Shown here: piece by piece, positions 61,716-64,000 of the stretch
How the letters are laid out: the number at the start of each line of letters is the position of its first letter
Numbering within the stretch: position 1 is the stretch's first letter
Origin: Colias croceus
Taxonomy: Eukaryota; Arthropoda; Insecta; Lepidoptera; Pieridae
Reading direction: 5' to 3'
Length of the DNA stretch: 64,000 nt
NCBI RefSeq assembly: GCF_905220415.1
Contig: NC_059561.1
Span: 3,240,001 to 3,304,000, forward strand
Position numbers and translations under genes: made by a program
Notes under the pieces: generated by a model
Database searches by the model: none
Seen by the model: only the letters and a program-made list of their open reading frames with translations
What the model was told of the DNA's origin: nothing

Positions 61716-61913
61716 AGAGGGTAGGCGCTCAAAAAGTTAGTAACGTTTTTTTTCGAGCTCTAAGTTTATAAAAGTTTTAAAAATAATTTATAGCAATTTT
61801 TCATTATAAATCTATGAGTCTGTAAAGTATTACACCTACCAGCATATCATCCTTACTTTGATTTCCCTTTATTTGCAAAAAAACACAAACACTGGTTTAT
61901 TACTGGTATTAAG

Positions 61914-62663
61914 ATGGAGAACTTGAAAGAAAACATTGCACAGATGACTGAGAATTTTAACACCAGGATGGCAGAGTTCCAAAAGCAATTGCAAACTAAC
62001 AACACACCTGCCTCCTCTAATATCACTACGGAATTTTCACTCTTCCAAAACTTTATATTGTCTTCGCTGAAAATCCTGCAGAGTGAAGTGGAGATGTTGT
62101 ACAAGCTACATGACATACAGGAAATGCGGTCTCGTCGCAAGATTCTTCTTCTGCACGGTGTTAAGGAAGACCACAATGAAGACACAAAAGCAGTAGTGTT
62201 AGCGACTTTATCTAGCAAGCTTCAGTCGTTGAACCTTGATGCGGACTCCTTCAGTCGATGTCACAGAATGGGTCATGTGAGTACTAGTGCTGTCAAGCCT
62301 CGTCCTTTATTAGTTAAGTTCAGAGATGTAGCAACAAAGAATACTGTCTGGTTTTCAAAAACTAAGTTCAAAAACAGTGGTGTCACTCTCTCTGAATTTC
62401 TCACTAAATCTCGACACGAAACTTTCATGGCCGCTAGGAAGAAGTTCGGGCTCCCCAAATGTTGGACCAAGGATGGCAATGTGTTCATTATTGGTTCTGA
62501 TGGCGATAAGTACCAAGCAACCTGCCTAAACGATTTAAGCACTATTCCGTGCGCGCGAGTGGATAATGTGCAATTGACCTCAAGTGATCCTATGTTAAGC
62601 GATTCAAATAACTGTACTAAAGCCGCTTCTAGACCTAAAAGAATGGGTAATAAGATTAAATAA
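61914..62663 (+). CDS. LINE ORF1 (RNA-binding protein)
   Basis: 249 codons from the ATG at 61914. In LINEs, ORF1 proteins bind the element RNA as multimers. Residues 1-70 are helical with a heptad look (MENLKENIAQM, LKILQSEVEMLYKL), a likely coiled coil. Residues 74-150 fit an L1-type RRM: RRKILLLHGVKED, then FSRCHRMGH and RPLLVKFRDVATKNTVW. A third block (LSEFLTKSRHETFMAARKKFG) resembles the L1 C-terminal domain. There is no CCHC knuckle. Ends in a basic tail. The protein is short compared with vertebrate L1 ORF1 but the order is the same. Frame intact. Confidence 0.78.
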   Translation: MENLKENIAQMTENFNTRMAEFQKQLQTNNTPASSNITTEFSLFQNFILSSLKILQSEVEMLYKLHDIQEMRSRRKILLLHGVKEDHNEDTKAVVLATLSSKLQSLNLDADSFSRCHRMGHVSTSAVKPRPLLVKFRDVATKNTVWFSKTKFKNSGVTLSEFLTKSRHETFMAARKKFGLPKCWTKDGNVFIIGSDGDKYQATCLNDLSTIPCARVDNVQLTSSDPMLSDSNNCTKAASRPKRMGNKIK

Positions 62664-63227
62664 ACTTATTAATATGCACATTACAATATTACATTGTATG
62701 TCCTTCTCAAACGAATTTCACCTTTATTGTTGTGTCTTATGTATCCTTTTTCTTTACAATCTCCTACCGTATGTCCGATTACTCTTTTTTACCCTCTTTT
62801 GTGTATTTTAAATCATTGTTAATTTTTGTGTCGTTTTTCAAATATTGTTTTTGTACATTCGATGACATTCTGTCAGTGTCAAATGTCAATTATTGTCTGA
62901 TATGTCAACAGCAAATGTCAAATGTCATTTATGATATTATGATAGTATGTTTTCGTTTCGTTTCATGTAATTTTGCAATAACCTGTTTTATATTGTATTT
63001 GCTGGGGGTGTAGAAAAAATAAGCGTTTGTTTGCTTATATTCTTTAATTTGTGTTGTGTATATACATATATATTATAATATACATATATTATTTAATATT
63101 TATTTTATTGTCTATTATTCATATATAGCACGTATCTATTTAATACATTCTAATAATATTATATTTTACTCTTAAATCTTTTCAGTGTTTGTAAGTAAGG
63201 TGTATAAACTGTATACTTTTGTAATTA
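62664..63227 (+). other. Long ORF1-ORF2 spacer
   Basis: 564 bp without a frame; contains five TGTCA/TGACA words between 62860 and 62930 (for example GTCAGTGTCAAATGTCAA) and TA-rich simple sequence at 63055-63095. Confidence 0.6.
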
Positions 63228-64000
63228 ATGGTTAACGACGACTCATCTAGTGATCTTAACTATATGTCTCTATCTTCCGAAGATGATAGTAGTGACGATA
63301 GTTTTCGCAGTTCTTCCTTTATCCCGTTAAATAATTTCCTATCCTCTTGTCTCCCTCCCAGCTTAAAAAGTTTCAATGTTATCCATATAAATGCCCAAAG
63401 TTTGCCTGCACACTATCCTGATTTCCTCTCCTCCTTCGACTCTATTAATGCCCACGCTATCCTTATTTCCGAGTCTTGGCTCAAACCCTGCCTTCCTTCT
63501 TCCGCCTACTCACTTCCTGGTTTTCAATTGATACGGAATGACCGCACGGGGAGGGGTGGGGGAGGCGTCGCAATTTATCTACGGTCCCACCTTCCATTTA
63601 ATATTGTAAGCGTATCGCCGCAACCCCCTCCCCCTGACGCTGCTGAACATCTCATTGTTGAAGTTTCCTTATCCCATAAAAAACTCCTCTTGGGTGTGTT
63701 TTATAGTCCTTCCCTCTCCATTAATTACTTCCACTCCTTCGAAACCATCCTCGAAAAATTTATTCCTATCTATGAGCATTCCATCCTTATGGGGGATTTT
63801 AACACCTGCCTCCTTAAAAACGATTCCCGAGCCAAGACTCTCCTTTCTATTACTGAATCTAACAACCTACATCCTCTTTCCTTAAAACCTACTCACTCCA
63901 TTCCAAACTGTTCTCCTTCTCTCCTCGACTTAATCTTTGTCTCCTCTCCTAACCTCGTCCTAAAATATGGTCAGTATGATGCTAGTGCATTCTCTCATCA
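63228..64000 (+). CDS. LINE ORF2, N-terminal endonuclease (partial)
   Basis: Starts at the ATG 63228 (MVNDDSSSDLNYM); an in-frame TAA lies two codons upstream, so this is the first possible Met. Open to the window end, 257 codons. After an acidic/serine-rich leader (about 1-30) come the APE-type endonuclease blocks: FNVIHINAQSLPAHY, AILISESWL, GRGGGGVAIYLRS, LLLGVFYSP, ILMGDFNTCLL and LLDLIFVSS, ending at FSHH where SDH is expected (Ser-His-His here). The reverse transcriptase must lie to the right. The coding strand is strongly pyrimidine-rich (CTC, TCC, CTT codons), unlike the AT-rich LINE at 20.4 kb. The endonuclease blocks suggest the Jockey/CR1 group. Confidence 0.85.
   Translation, partial: MVNDDSSSDLNYMSLSSEDDSSDDSFRSSSFIPLNNFLSSCLPPSLKSFNVIHINAQSLPAHYPDFLSSFDSINAHAILISESWLKPCLPSSAYSLPGFQLIRNDRTGRGGGGVAIYLRSHLPFNIVSVSPQPPPPDAAEHLIVEVSLSHKKLLLGVFYSPSLSINYFHSFETILEKFIPIYEHSILMGDFNTCLLKNDSRAKTLLSITESNNLHPLSLKPTHSIPNCSPSLLDLIFVSSPNLVLKYGQYDASAFSH

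Larger units (their letters stand above)
61800..64000 (+). mobile_element. Second LINE, 5' part, running off the window
   Basis: ORF1 (61914-62663) and the endonuclease start of ORF2 (63228 onward) in the same orientation with a 564-bp spacer. Both frames are open. The 5' limit is not defined; no promoter element was recognised. The reverse transcriptase should follow beyond 64000. Confidence 0.8.

Noticed and set aside
61853..62218. 121-codon minus-strand frame
   Set aside because: Antisense shadow of LINE ORF1.
62732..63013. 93-codon hydrophobic frame in the LINE spacer
   Set aside because: Phe/Tyr-rich frame from T-rich sequence; lies between ORF1 and ORF2 without a matching family.

Overview
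The window reads as AT-rich, repeat-dense nuclear DNA of an insect, most likely a moth or butterfly. The main clue is a large set of short Helitron-like elements that start TC, end CTAG, sit between A and T, and carry the short 3' hairpin known from Lepidoptera (Lep1-like). tRNA-derived SINEs with (CAT)n tails, CR1/Jockey-type and RTE-type LINE remnants, and many TIR miniatures fit the same picture. I see no bacterial features, CRISPR array, rRNA or functional tRNA, and no convincing host protein-coding exon. Two short stretches (about 23.76-23.84 kb and 54.67-54.95 kb) look like core promoters with non-coding or nearly non-coding first exons and are the only hints of host genes.

Layout. 0-4.5 kb: MITEs, Helitrons and LINE tails. 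4.508-7.610 kb: a decayed but structurally complete MULE DNA transposon with an 8-bp target duplication, a FLYWCH/MULE transposase gene with one intron, one stop codon and one frameshift, and a nested TA-flanked MITE. 8-20 kb: a SINE, further MITEs, a perfect 173-bp-arm palindrome (12.07-12.50 kb), a CpG-rich XhoI-palindrome MITE (14.2-14.6 kb) and Helitrons. 20.28-22.93 kb: a 5'-truncated CR1/Jockey-group LINE with an uninterrupted reverse transcriptase. 23-34.7 kb: SINE, Helitrons, RTE fragment, MITEs and long stretches without recognisable content.

34.96-50.10 kb is the most unusual part. A 37-bp inverted repeat brackets about 15.1 kb made mostly of a TTCGTG hexamer array (two blocks, about 4.4 and 4.2 kb). 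The blocks are separated by a Ty3/gypsy LTR retrotransposon with intact gag and pol and a partial tandem duplication at its 5' side. The array edges are built of a 13-bp unit (TTTGATGTTCGTG) and the interior of pure hexamers, with higher-order cassettes shared by both blocks. The whole composite appears to split a small Helitron.

50-61.8 kb: two SINEs with clean target duplications, more Helitrons, a second copy of the first MITE family and a promoter-like block. 61.9-64.0 kb: the 5' part of a second LINE, with a complete ORF1 (coiled coil plus RRM-like domain) and the start of ORF2 (apurinic endonuclease), running off the window. The genes present serve transposition only: gag/pol for the LTR element, endonuclease/RT for the LINEs, a dead DDE transposase for the MULE. 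Small non-autonomous elements make up most of the rest.
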